Below are positions 40,701-49,784 of a stretch of 64,000 bases of DNA, in pieces. The position numbers and the translations under genes were made by a program. Source of the DNA: Carpediemonas membranifera. Lineage: Eukaryota; Fornicata. How positions within the stretch are numbered: position 1 is the first letter of the stretch; every line of letters begins with the position of its first letter. The notes under the pieces are model-generated. The model searched no databases. It saw only the letters and a program-made list of their open reading frames with translations, and was not told where the DNA came from. Where the stretch lies: contig JAHDYR010000007.1 in NCBI GenBank assembly GCA_019828565.1, positions 496,001-560,000 on the forward strand, written 5' to 3'.

Positions 40701-43700
40701 CGTCCTTGTCGCCGAGCTTGATCACCTTGCGGTTACCGATAAGCGTGTAGTTCTTCTCGAGCACGGTGTCGATCACGGGGTCGAGGTACTCGTCGATGTT
40801 CTCGAACAACACGGGGGCGCCAAACTGGATGGCCACCTCGAGCTGCTTGAGGAAGTCAGAGTCGTTGAACGAGATGATCTTGAGGCCGTTGGGCTCCTCC
40901 TTGCGCTTGATCCACGTAACCGCCTGCATCTGCGGGTCGATGCAAAGCGGCCACCGACCGGCCCGGGTTGTGAGGGTGCCGTTTTGGATGGATAGCTCAT
41001 CGCCGGGCAGGGACTCCGAGGCCCACTGGGCGATCTCGACCTCTGTAGTGAGAAGCTGGTCGACCTTGAAGCCCTCGGTGAGGGGCAGCGCCTTGTCGGA
41101 CATGTCGGTCGTCCACTCCTCGATGACTCGGGTCCGGAACTCGAAGGTGAAGGCGCCGAGGTACGACAGGAATGCGGCCGTCATGAGGCAGTCGGCGACG
41201 AGCTTGTCCTTGCTGGCGACGAGGTCCTCCATGTCCTTCGTCCACCTGATCCTCTCTCCGCCCAGGCCATCGAGCAGGCGCTGGGCCGCGTTCAGACGGC
41301 GCTCCATGAGTGCGGCAGCGGCAGCGAGCTCCTGCTGCTCGGCGGTGGCTTTGTCGAGCTCTTCCTTGAGGCGGGCTGACTCCTTAGCAAGGTGCTCGAG
41401 CTCCGCCTTCGTGTCAGCGAGCTCCTTCTCGGCCGCGGCGAGGGACTTCTCCATCTCCGCGACCTTGCGCTGCTTGGGGGCAACGCTCTTGGCTACGTCG
41501 TGGTAGTTGACCATGGCGTTGACCCACGTGAGAAGACCACCCGCGGCACGGGACTTCTTCATGACTTTGTCGGGGGTAAAGTCCTTGTTGAAGAACCCGC
41601 GGACCTTCTTGACGTTCGAGTCGGTGAGTGTGTCTGGGTTGAAGTTAATGAGGGAGCCGATGAAGTTGATGTCGGCCATCATGCCCTTGGCGTTCGCCCA
41701 GGTCTGCTCCTTCTTGATGTTCTGGAGCAGCATCACACAGAAGCAGACGTTACGGATCTCGATGGTGGGCTGGGCGTAGTTCTTGACCTCGTTGATGTCT
41801 GCCTTGTCCAGGTTGTCCAGGGCCTCGCGGGCGGCTTCGAGGGCGGGGTAGGCCTTGGCGAGGTCCTCCTCGGCCTCGGCCTTGGAGACGACGATGACCT
41901 CACGCTCCTCGGTGACCTCCACCTCCTTGGTGTTGGCGATGACCTGCTTCTGCTCCGTCTGCTCCGTCTGGGAGGTGATCTCGGCGAGGAGCTCGTTACA
42001 TGCCTCGGTCTTGATCTTGACCTCCTTCTGCTGCTTCTCGAGCTGGACCTGCATGACGTCGACCTCCTCGGCTGCCTGGATCAGCTTCTGCAGGCCAGAG
42101 TCGAGCCGGGCGATCGAGTCATCGACACGCTTCCTGTTGTCAGCGAGCAGTCGGCGGTAGTTGGAGATGAAGTCGAGGTAGTTCTTGGGCGTCACATAGT
42201 TGTTCCTCCTCAGCTCGGCCTTGAACTTATCCGAGTATCGGACGACACACTTGTGCACCTGCACCATGTGGTCTATGACGCTCGCCCTGTGCTCGTCGGG
42301 CAGCGTCTCCTCCGCCAGGTAGATGTCGGCGACAGTGTGAAGGGCGTCGTCGGGCCAAACGGTGAACCAGTCAATAGTCGTGTTGTTGATGAGGCCTGGG
42401 AAGTTACGGGCGCGAGTGCGGAGTGTGTCCCCGACGGGAGACATGCAGAGGACGACATGGAGGTTGTCACGGCACTTCCCGATGAAGTAGGACCAGCAGT
42501 TGTCCTTGGTGTCGAAGATGCCCTTCCTCTGGACCTCAGGCCGCACCTCGTTCACGATGCGATCCTTCTCGTCCTCGGCGAACAGCGCGGGCACCACGCC
42601 AGACGTGAGGATGTTGTTGACGAGCTCCAGGAACGACTCCTCGACGCAGTGGCTGTCCGTGAAGAGGAAGACGACCGGCTTCTGGCCGAGCATTCCGTAC
42701 AGGGTTTTGAGGTCCTCCCTGAACTCGGCCTCGCCGTAACCACGGGCCAGTGTGATCTCGAAGACGTCGTAGCCGGCCATGTACGCGGCCAGGCGGGACA
42801 ACGACTGCTTGCCCGACCCGCCGACACCGACGCAGAGGGCGTTACCCCGAGGAATCCGGATGATGCGGTGGATGCGAGTGAGGTGCTCGAGGGCGTCCTC
42901 GAAGAGCACGAGGTGCATCGCCTTCTGGTGCTCGTTGTAGATGTCGAGCACGTCCTGCACGATCGGCCGGATCTTGTCGTAGTCGGACAGGTCCTCGTAG
43001 AGTCGTACGGCGTCGACCTCCTCCTCGTCCTCGGCCGCGGCGATGATGTCGTTGACTTCACGGAAGTCACCGAACACAAGCGGCGTCTTGAGAGCGTCCT
43101 CGGCGATCTCTGGGAACTGGGCTTCGATGATGCGGCCGACCTCCTTGTGGAAGAACTCGTGGTCGTCGGGCGACACCATGCGGTCGCAGAAGACGCGCGT
43201 CGTCTCGTTATGCCACAGTCTGATGATCTCAGCCTGCCCGGGCATGTTGTCGGGGGTGGCGAGGGTGAGGCCCTCGAACACGCGGGACAAGTCTCTGAGG
43301 TTGAAGACGTAGTGGAACTTGGAGGGGGTGGGGGGCATCGCCTTGACGATGCTCTGGTAGAGGTCGAGCGTGGCGTCGGTGACCTTGGTGACAAACTCAG
43401 CCGGCTCGGCGAACTTGGGGAAGTGGAGCAGGTGTTGCTCGAGTATCGACGAGAAGATGAGCTTGAGGGAGCCCTCGCTTGGGAACGTGATGTTGAACGA
43501 GCTGAATAGCGAGTACACGCGGGGGTCGACCGGATTACGGCCGCCACCGGGGGGACCCATTGCAGCGAGGAACTTGACGTCGAGCAGCTTCTGCCAGCGG
43601 AGGTCGCGGCGAGAGTACATGCCTGACCGCTCGAGCAGGAGCTTGAGGAAGGCGAGAGGCTGCTGGGTGCCGTATGTGTCGATCGTCGGCATGTTGAGGT

Positions 43701-45498
43701 CGTCGATGAACGTCAGCATCCGCTTACCGGCGGGCGGGCCAAAGGTGTCCTTCATCTTCTTCTCAACGTTGTCGTCAAGGATGCGCTGGACATCGAGAGA
43801 CGATGTCCTGGAGGAGAAGTTGATGGAGACTGTCAGATAGACGTCGGGGTCGACGTTGCGGAGGTAGTCCTGGATGGTGACCGTCTTCGCAGTGCCTGAC
43901 GTGCCAACGAACAGTGTGCGGGCCTCCGCCTGGAGCAGGGCGTGCAGCAGCCAGTTGTTGCGGACTGTATCGACGGTGGGCACGAGGATGGACGAGAACT
44001 TGCCGTCCGTGGGGGGAGTGAACGGCTGGATGAACGCCTGCCACGGCACCCAGCGACGCTGCTCGAGGTCGAAGCGGTACTCGTACAGCGTGGGCAGGCC
44101 CGAGGGGAGGGACCCGGCGGGCACCTGGGAATCCGCCCCGGGCTGCATCGAGAGGCCCGAGAGCTCCTTGATCATGGCGTCAAACTCTACCCGGCCCTCG
44201 TCGAGGAGGTGGGCGCCGATAGACCAGACGCAGGCAAAGATGAAGAGGGCCTCGACGACGTGGGCGTCGGTGAGGGTGGTGGAGGGTGGTGGGCCCTCGC
44301 CCTCGTCGCTGATGCCGACGGTGTTGTCGTAGGCGAGGAGGATGGCGTCGATGACCGTGCACAGCTGCCGCACGAGGTTCATGTTAGCCTGGGGGATCAC
44401 TGTGCGCGGCGGCTTGCCAATCTCGCCGTTGCGGATGCCGTCGATGACATAGTCGATGAGCACGGGCGCGTACTTGTCAAATAGGGCCTCGAGGTGGTCC
44501 TTGAGGTCCTGGAAGTCGGCATGGCGGCCGCCCAGCCCCCGTGCCCACATCTCGAAGTACGGGCGATAGCCTAGGTTCTTGGGGTCGACGTACACCATAC
44601 CGCAGCGGGAGATGGTGGCGGGGGAGGCGTACTGGAGGTCCGCCACCTCGAAGAGCAGCTTGACGTGGTCCTGGAGGTAGATACGCTCACCGTTGGTAAG
44701 CGTGAGCAGCTTGTTGTCGTCCATGATCGAGTTCATGTTCTCGACCCATCTGGCATCCACATCGCCGTCGAACACAAGATAGCGGGCCTCGCGCTTTTCT
44801 GTCATTTGGTTGATGTCACGGAAGATGCTGGACAGCAGACCGTCCGTCCAGTCTCTCGTTGTCGGGTCGAGCACGCCGTACAGCTCGGAGATGGGGATGG
44901 CCTTCGGGTTGATCACGTGGAGCTTGGTAGCCAGGCCGAGGCGGCTCTGGGCCTTGGCGAGGGTCTTGAGCACAAGTGACTTGCCTCCCATGGTCGGGCC
45001 GACGACCATGGTCGTCCACCTGGTCAGCATCGTCTCATAAAGCTGCACCACCTTGTCTACCTGGAGAGGGTCGACGTTGTAGCCAGACTCGGCGAGCTCG
45101 GCTTCCACTGCAGCGTTGAATTCGGGGTAGCCCTGTCGGGGGCAGTCAAGGCCGGGGAAGAGGTCGTTGATGAGGCCCAGGAACAAGGGGACGTCCTCGA
45201 AGACAAACTTGGGCAGGTTCATGTCTCGTAGGGCACGCATAAGCACAGCCTGTTCGTCGTGATCAGGGGCGCCACGCTTGAGCTGGCCGGCCATAACAAG
45301 GACGGACTTGAGCGCACGGAGGCCGAAGTCATAGAACTGGGTAAATGGACGGTGGCGTAACGAACGTGTTGCTTGGAGAGCTGACCGCGGGCAAGGGAGT
45401 ACAGCACAACCATCTTCTCGGCAAGAACCTTCGCCGACTCAAAACCTTCGGAGAAAAGCATGTTCTCACAGATCTGAGCAAGATCGGGTACAACCATA
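37782..45498 (-). CDS. Dynein heavy chain, motor half (DNAH10/inner-arm I1-beta type), split gene
   Basis: Flagellar inner-arm dynein motor. Exons 45498-45366, 45336-39419 and 39387-37782 encode 2,551 residues, against roughly 4,000-4,500 for a complete heavy chain. The product starts [19 protein letters not shown], the end of AAA1, then runs through AAA2 (P-loop GPTMGGKS), AAA3 (GTSGTAKT), AAA4 (GVGGSGKQS), the stalk coiled coil and microtubule-binding domain, AAA5-6 and the C-terminal domain. The C-terminal [16 protein letters not shown] points to the DNAH10 / I1 1-beta class. Tail, linker and the AAA1 ATP site are absent. Upstream DNA is non-coding and then holds another gene. The base before ATG follows CTTTACATAG, an acceptor-like motif, and completes a codon (xxT) fitting the conserved RPVA-M-VPD. 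The 5' half is probably encoded elsewhere. Confidence 0.93.
39388..39418 (-). other. 31-nt spliceosomal intron (dynein heavy chain)
   Basis: Minus strand, begins GTTTGT and ends CCCCTCACACAG. It joins VLS-AA to C TGC CAC and restores [20 protein letters not shown], the conserved dynein motif. Without it the frame runs into unrelated sequence and stops. Confidence 0.93.
45337..45365 (-). other. 29-nt spliceosomal intron (dynein heavy chain)
   Basis: Minus strand, begins GTTCGT and ends CCATTTACCCAG, the same acceptor as in the glyoxalase intron. It joins QLSKQH to [13 protein letters not shown], a conserved junction of AAA1 and AAA2. Confidence 0.93.
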
Positions 45499-45845
45499 CT
45501 ATGTAAAGACGAAAACGGGGTGTTCCAGCTAAGTAGAGAAGGAACTACTTAGCCTGTCGGCATCGGGCAGCGGGAGCAAGGTATTCGCGCAGTGAAACAA
45601 CAACAACAAGAAATAGGCACATTTGGAGCATATAGAGCGATAATGGAGTGTATTTGGCACAAGGATCGTTTTTGCGGCGTCGTCAACTTTTCGACTGCAG
45701 CAAAAAACGAACAGGCGAAATGAGCGGGTTAAGAGCATCTCCGGGCCACCATATAGAGTCGCAGTGCCAAATAAGCTTTATATACTCGTCATTTCCGACG
45801 ATACCACTGCCGCTCAATACAAGGTAAGCTGCAAGGCGACTCCGT
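45499..45845 (-). promoter_or_regulatory. Candidate 3' half of a split (trans-spliced) intron upstream of the dynein gene
   Basis: About 350 bp between the EF-hand gene and the dynein half-gene, both on the minus strand. It ends (minus strand) in CGTCTTTACATAG directly before the first dynein codon. It contains no AAA1 coding sequence in any frame that I could find and has in-frame stops. It may carry both the promoter and the intron half of a trans-spliced transcript. TATA-like AT-rich stretches lie near 45776-45785. Confidence 0.5.
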
Positions 45846-46298
45846 TCACTTGCCGATGATGTCCAGGAACTGGCTGTAGTTGATCAAGTCATCCCCGTCA
45901 CTGTTGATATAGGAGATGCAGGTGTCGGCATCGAGTTCCGACATCTTCCCATAGTCCACAAGGCAGCGACGGAGCTGCTTGTGAGTGATGAAGCCGGGCG
46001 GAACATTCTCGGCAGTGGGAGTGCGCTCTGCAAGCACCTTGAAGGACGTGCGGACGGACTCGATGAAGTCTGGCTTGTACGTTCCCTGCGTCATCACCTG
46101 CTTGAACTCGTCGAAGTCGATTTCACCATTGCCGTCGTCATCTATCTCCATTAGCATCCGCTTAACGTCGGATGGGGCAATTTCGTAGCCAATCTGCTTC
46201 AGCAGCGCCCACAGTTCATTCGAATCGATAGTGCCGCCCTTATCGATATCTACTAAGTCAAATAGATCCTTGAGCTCCTTTTCACTGATGGAGGCCAT
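45846..46298 (-). CDS. EF-hand protein (calmodulin/centrin/troponin C-like)
   Basis: A 150-residue calcium-binding protein with four EF-hand positions. EF1 (DIDKGGTIDSNE) and EF2 (DDDGNGEIDFDE) have complete ligand sets. EF3 is degenerate: an insert with Pro residues replaces the loop. EF4 (NSDGDDLINYSQ) keeps part of the ligands, with Asn at position 1 and a non-acidic position 12. So two sites probably bind calcium. It is shorter at the N-terminus than typical centrins. It lies directly upstream of the dynein half-gene on the same strand; a flagellar role is plausible but not shown. Confidence 0.88.
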   Translation of the reverse strand: MASISEKELKDLFDLVDIDKGGTIDSNELWALLKQIGYEIAPSDVKRMLMEIDDDGNGEIDFDEFKQVMTQGTYKPDFIESVRTSFKVLAERTPTAENVPPGFITHKQLRRCLVDYGKMSELDADTCISYINSDGDDLINYSQFLDIIGK

Positions 46299-46328
46299 GC
46301 TTACTTATATACTTAAACTGCACGATGA

Positions 46329-46544
46329 CTCAGGGGTACAGGGCAATATGACCCAATCAGCACTCCACGCGTCAACCCTAAAACTTGTGCAGTTTATGAA
46401 GCTGTGAAGCTTTATGAGGCTGCGAACGGCAAGTGGGCCCGAGACCGCATGCTGGGAGACATCGCGGCGTCTCTCATCCGGGACAGCTACACCATCTTCA
46501 ACGTCTACCGGGGCCAGGTGGGGGCTGCTTCGGCGGCCATCTAA
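46329..46544 (+). pseudogene. Orphan coding-like fragment
   Basis: An open frame without ATG that ends in VYEAVKLYEAANGKWARDRM, then LGDIAASLIRDSYTIFNVYR, GQVGAASAAI and a stop. The composition is strongly protein-like, and codon third positions are GC-rich as in real genes nearby. It has no start and nothing coding upstream. It is either the last piece of a deleted gene, an exon of a split gene, or the C-terminus of a copy whose parent is elsewhere. I do not recognise the family. Confidence 0.45.
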
Positions 46545-46640
46545 CCAGGCAACAAGTCACCTCATGCCGCGCGGGGCGCGGTTTTGCTGATGTTTACGTG
46601 AGCGTGTATAAATTGAGTTTATGAAACCCCAATTGTGGTA

Positions 46641-46923
46641 TTTAGAGATGTTTACTGGGGGTTCATGTGAAGAAGGCTTAGGCTGTCAACCCCCCCCCCG
46701 GGATGAACTCCAGGGGACTAAACAGGTTCAGCCTGACTGCCCACCTTAAGACTCAACAATTCTAATCCTGCGCGGCACACTACCTCCACTCACCCACTTC
46801 AGCCCTCGTCTGTACCATCGGGCTTTCGTGCTTTCAGTCGTCGGTCTGCACGAAAAGATGCGTCGTCTGTCGTCCATCGTCTGTGTCGAACGTTGCTGTC
46901 TTCTTTCGCGTCTGTGCTCGTCT
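46641..46923 (+). repeat. 283-bp inverted repeat, left copy
   Basis: Matches 54123-54405 in reverse complement over 283 bp, including a poly-C/poly-G run (46691 region) and the 31-bp motif at 46750-46780. Flanks diverge sharply at both ends. The enclosed interval is 7.2 kb. Confidence 0.88.
46750..46780 (+). repeat. 31-bp dispersed motif, copy 1
   Basis: Starts GACTCAACAATTCTAATCC and ends GCGCGGCACAC. Perfect copies occur at 47680-47710 (same strand) and 54266-54296 (opposite strand). Copies 1 and 2 flank the Fanzor-like remnant as direct repeats. Confidence 0.9.
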
Positions 46924-47092
46924 GTTACGCGCTCATCTGTCGTCCATTGCCGGCGTCTGAAGCTCATGTCGTCGTCTTCGTCATCTTCGTCTGTTGTGAG
47001 AGTGGTGGAAAGCGGTTGTAGCTGGTAGTAAAGACGCTTTGTGTTGTATGATGCTGGTTTCTTGTGTTTTGAGGGATGCTGCCAGCTGATGA

Positions 47093-47565
47093 ACGCTGAA
47101 AAGAAATGATGATCTCGGCGGGCGCCCCCCGGAGCCCATTCATCTCGAAGTCGCGTATGGGGCTGCACTGTTCGGTTCCGCCGGCACTCCCTCGTGTGCT
47201 CCGTACCGCCACTTTGCTCGAGCTCTACCAGGCATCATGCTCCGGCACAACGTCGTCGTGACTGTCAACATGGTCTCCGAATTCCGCACTTCCATCGTGT
47301 GCCCATACTGCAAAGCACACTTCAGACGTGTGGTGCACACACCGCACCATGCTCTGCCAGAATCCCGCGTGCGAGGGAGCTCCATGGCGCGTTGAACGGC
47401 TACGTCGGCATCCCGAGCAGAGAGACATACTTCAATCTCTCTCACCGAGATAAGAGCGCCAGCGAGAACATCCTTTGGTGCACCATCGATGCAACTTCAG
47501 ATCAGATAGAGCAATCTCCTTTCCACTTCGACTCCCAGAGAGGTGCTCTTCCTCGCTATCATTAA
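47093..47565 (+). pseudogene. Fanzor/TnpB-like nuclease remnant (C-terminal part)
   Basis: Resembles the C-terminal part of eukaryotic Fanzor proteins, RNA-guided nucleases related to transposon TnpB. Frame 1 (47093-47395) reads LEVAYGAALFGSAG and VVVTVNMVSEFRTSIVCPYC, matching the RuvC-to-zinc-ribbon region (family pattern VxEFRTSxxCxxC). It stops at 47393. A second frame continues with NLSHRDKSASENILWCTIDA (to 47565), matching the terminal RDxNAAxNI motif that carries the last catalytic Asp. A frameshift therefore separates the two halves. The N-terminal two-thirds are missing and there is no start. Family assignment is from motif memory and needs a profile search. It is clearly non-functional. 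Confidence 0.6.
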
Positions 47566-47678
47566 CTTGCTAAGTTGAGCAAACACGCGCTGCAGCGCGC
47601 GTGATATGCTGCGCACGACTGATAGAGTATGATGAACCACACTGCGATCCTGATGCTGATTGGATCACTGTGTGTTTT
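47566..47678 (+). ncRNA. Candidate structured RNA downstream of the Fanzor remnant
   Basis: Directly follows the remnant's stop. It contains a GC-rich self-complementary stretch (47584-47603, CACGCGCTGCAGCGCGCGTG) and a stable hairpin: arms 47638-47650 and 47662-47674 pair at 11 of 13 positions around an 11-nt loop, followed at once by TTTT. In TnpB and Fanzor elements the guide RNA overlaps the 3' end of the gene and ends at the element's right end. The position fits, and the TTTT would suit a polymerase III stop. No guide function can be shown from sequence. Confidence 0.4.
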
Positions 47679-47679
47679 G

Positions 47680-47710
47680 GACTCAACAATTCTAATCCTG
47701 CGCGGCACAC
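47680..47710 (+). repeat. 31-bp dispersed motif, copy 2
   Basis: Identical to 46750-46780 and begins one base after the TTTT of the hairpin. It may mark the right end of the Fanzor element or be a target-site-like duplication. Confidence 0.88.
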
Positions 47711-47752
47711 CAATAATTGCGGGAAATAACGTAGTAAAGCTTATAATAGTGG

Positions 47753-48097
47753 TCATATGTCGGCCTCTGGGATGTCTCCGATGCTCCCACTTGCGGGGGT
47801 AGTCGCGCTCATGCTTGTCCCGGAGATCGGTGTTCCTGGCGTCATCGGAGTCTCGGTGCCCGTTTGCGTGTTCATATCAGCATTAGCATCTTCATCATCG
47901 CCTGGTGGGTAGGTTGCTGCCATCGTAAGCAAGTAGATCATCAGATGGTGCAGCCTTTCATGGTGAAGGTTGCAATCAAGAGCTTGTCCCTGCACAGCCT
48001 CCCGCCGGACCTTCTTAAGAAGCGCCTTTGCCTCATTGAGAGCATCATTCACGTCCTCGGACTGAAACGGTGCAACGTATGATGGTTCTGGCGGCAT
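47753..48097 (-). CDS. Small protein, 114 aa, helical with disordered tail
   Basis: Starts at ATG 48097 (an upstream in-frame GTG at 48133 is ignored). Residues ~12-65 are helical and amphipathic (EDVNDALNEAKALLKKVRRE); the tail from ~72 is Thr/Pro/Gly/Ser-rich with repeated TP and SG pairs. The size and pattern fit a small coiled-coil subunit of a larger complex, but no family is recognised. It is divergent from the aspartyl aminopeptidase gene with a 134-bp gap. Confidence 0.6.
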   Translation of the reverse strand: MPPEPSYVAPFQSEDVNDALNEAKALLKKVRREAVQGQALDCNLHHERLHHLMIYLLTMAATYPPGDDEDANADMNTQTGTETPMTPGTPISGTSMSATTPASGSIGDIPEADI

Positions 48098-48231
48098 CGA
48101 TACCAATAAACTGCGGAGATGGCACCGGCACACGACGGTGTGCAGGGGCCCTGGTCATTCATCCCAGAAGCCTCCGCACTGGCCTGCAGCCTCGTCCGGG
48201 CCGATTGATTTGGCGTGTCACCACACTCAGC

Positions 48232-49611
48232 ATGAACACCATTCCCGAGCTTCGGCAGATGGATCCTCACGCACAGGACTATATCGACTTTCTGAATGAA
48301 TCGCACAGCCCCTATCACGCTATCGCTGCTATGCAGCAGCGCCTTGAAGCAGACGGGTTTTGCCGCCTGAAGGAGCGCGATGCCTGGTCACTTGAGGCTG
48401 GAAAGAAGTACTATCTCACTCGAGATGGCAACTCTCTCTTCGCCTTCAAGATGCCCGCTGGAAAGCCCACTCGTTTCGTCATGGCCGGTGCCCACAGTGA
48501 ATCCCCCGTCTGGCGCCTCAAGAGCACAGCCCACGCCCTCAACAAGAAGGGTCTGCGCATGTGCGCCGTGGAGCCGTACGGTGGTGGTCTGTGGCAGACT
48601 TGGGTGGACCGCGACCTTACGATGAGCGGCAGGCTGATGGTGAAGTCAAACGACTCCATTGAGACCCTACTGGTGGACGCTGGCAGACCCATCTTCCGCT
48701 TCCCGTCTATCGCCATCCATCTGGCCAAAGAGAGGAAGGACCCGCTCAACTTTGACCTCGCCAACGACTTCATCGCGCTTTTTGGCGACAGCGATGACTC
48801 CGATGAGTCTGAAGAGGGCAAGAAGAAGGCCCCCAAGATCAGGAACGGCTGGGACGACAAGCTTATGCGTCTCCTCCTCGACTCCGCGGGTCGGACAGAC
48901 CTCGCCGTGGACGACGTCCTCGACTTCGACCTGGACCTTCGTGACGTCACCCCCGCCGGCACAATCGGTTTCAACAACGAGTTCATCGCCGGCCAGCGTC
49001 AGGACAACCTCCACGGCAGTTATACCAGCATGCGCGGCTTCATGTCGGCACAGCCCAGCAGCGACGCTGTGCAGATATTCGCCAGCTTCAACCATGAGGA
49101 GGTCGGCTCGAGGTCAAACACGGGCGCCAACAGCGTCTATACGGCGTCCATCCTTCGCCGCGTGCTGAACACGGTCTCTGAGGACGAGTACCAGCGCTTT
49201 ATTGCTAGTAGCTTCATTGTCTCCAATGACATGTCGCACTCTGTCCACCCGACGCTCTCCGACCGTCACGACTCCACCGTCGATGTGAAGCTCAACAAGG
49301 GCTGCGTGCTGAAGATCAGCGGCCGCCAGGCATATGCTTCCTCTGGCTCGTCGTCTGCGCTGCTGCGGTTCATTGCAGAGAGTAACAAGATACCACTGCA
49401 GATTGTGAGCAACAAGAACACTGTCCGCGGCGGTGGGACGATCGGATCGATGGTCGCTGCCCTTACAGGCTGCCTCACGGTGGACATCGGCGGGCCCCTT
49501 CTCGGAATGCACTCCATTCGCGAGCTATGCGGCGTGAAGGACGTCAGCCTGACTATCAGTCTCATTCAGACCGTGTTCGACCAGGCCCAGACCAGAATGG
49601 CCCTGGAGTAA
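48232..49611 (+). CDS. Aspartyl aminopeptidase (M18 family)
   Basis: Cytosolic or vacuolar zinc aminopeptidase that removes N-terminal acidic residues. Length 459 residues from ATG 48232, similar to eukaryotic DNPEP/Ape4. Metal-site motifs visible: AGAHSESPVW (first His ligand), GQRQDNLHGSY (bridging Asp), FNHEEVGSRSNTGA (general-base Glu and Glu ligand), NDMSHSVHP (Asp ligand) and GMHSIRELC (last His ligand). In the first motif the usual HxDxP is HSESP, replacing the Asp that supports the His ligand by Glu. Otherwise the active site is complete. The start is chosen because the upstream frame extension has no ATG matching the family N-terminus. Confidence 0.93.
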   Translation: MNTIPELRQMDPHAQDYIDFLNESHSPYHAIAAMQQRLEADGFCRLKERDAWSLEAGKKYYLTRDGNSLFAFKMPAGKPTRFVMAGAHSESPVWRLKSTAHALNKKGLRMCAVEPYGGGLWQTWVDRDLTMSGRLMVKSNDSIETLLVDAGRPIFRFPSIAIHLAKERKDPLNFDLANDFIALFGDSDDSDESEEGKKKAPKIRNGWDDKLMRLLLDSAGRTDLAVDDVLDFDLDLRDVTPAGTIGFNNEFIAGQRQDNLHGSYTSMRGFMSAQPSSDAVQIFASFNHEEVGSRSNTGANSVYTASILRRVLNTVSEDEYQRFIASSFIVSNDMSHSVHPTLSDRHDSTVDVKLNKGCVLKISGRQAYASSGSSSALLRFIAESNKIPLQIVSNKNTVRGGGTIGSMVAALTGCLTVDIGGPLLGMHSIRELCGVKDVSLTISLIQTVFDQAQTRMALE

Positions 49612-49784
49612 AGACACTTGATGAAGAATCTTCACAGAGCTGTAGCGGTGATGAGAATCGAGGGGATTGGCCAAGCTAGCGTTGCCCAGCTTGGACTTGG
49701 ACCGCGTCACATTCTGATCTGTCACATTCTTGATTCGGCAAGCATCTTCAGCGTCACGATGTTGGCAGAACAGAAACAACGGTT

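Noticed and set aside
41392-43509. 705-codon plus-strand frame opposite the dynein gene
   Set aside because: Composition is a Leu/Val/Asp/Gly/Arg shadow of dynein codons; dynein P-loops on the minus strand settle the question.
46746-47168. 140-codon minus-strand frame in the left inverted repeat
   Set aside because: Arg/Ser-rich, crosses the repeat boundary, and the matching frame in the right copy has a different N-terminus; more likely repeat sequence than a gene.
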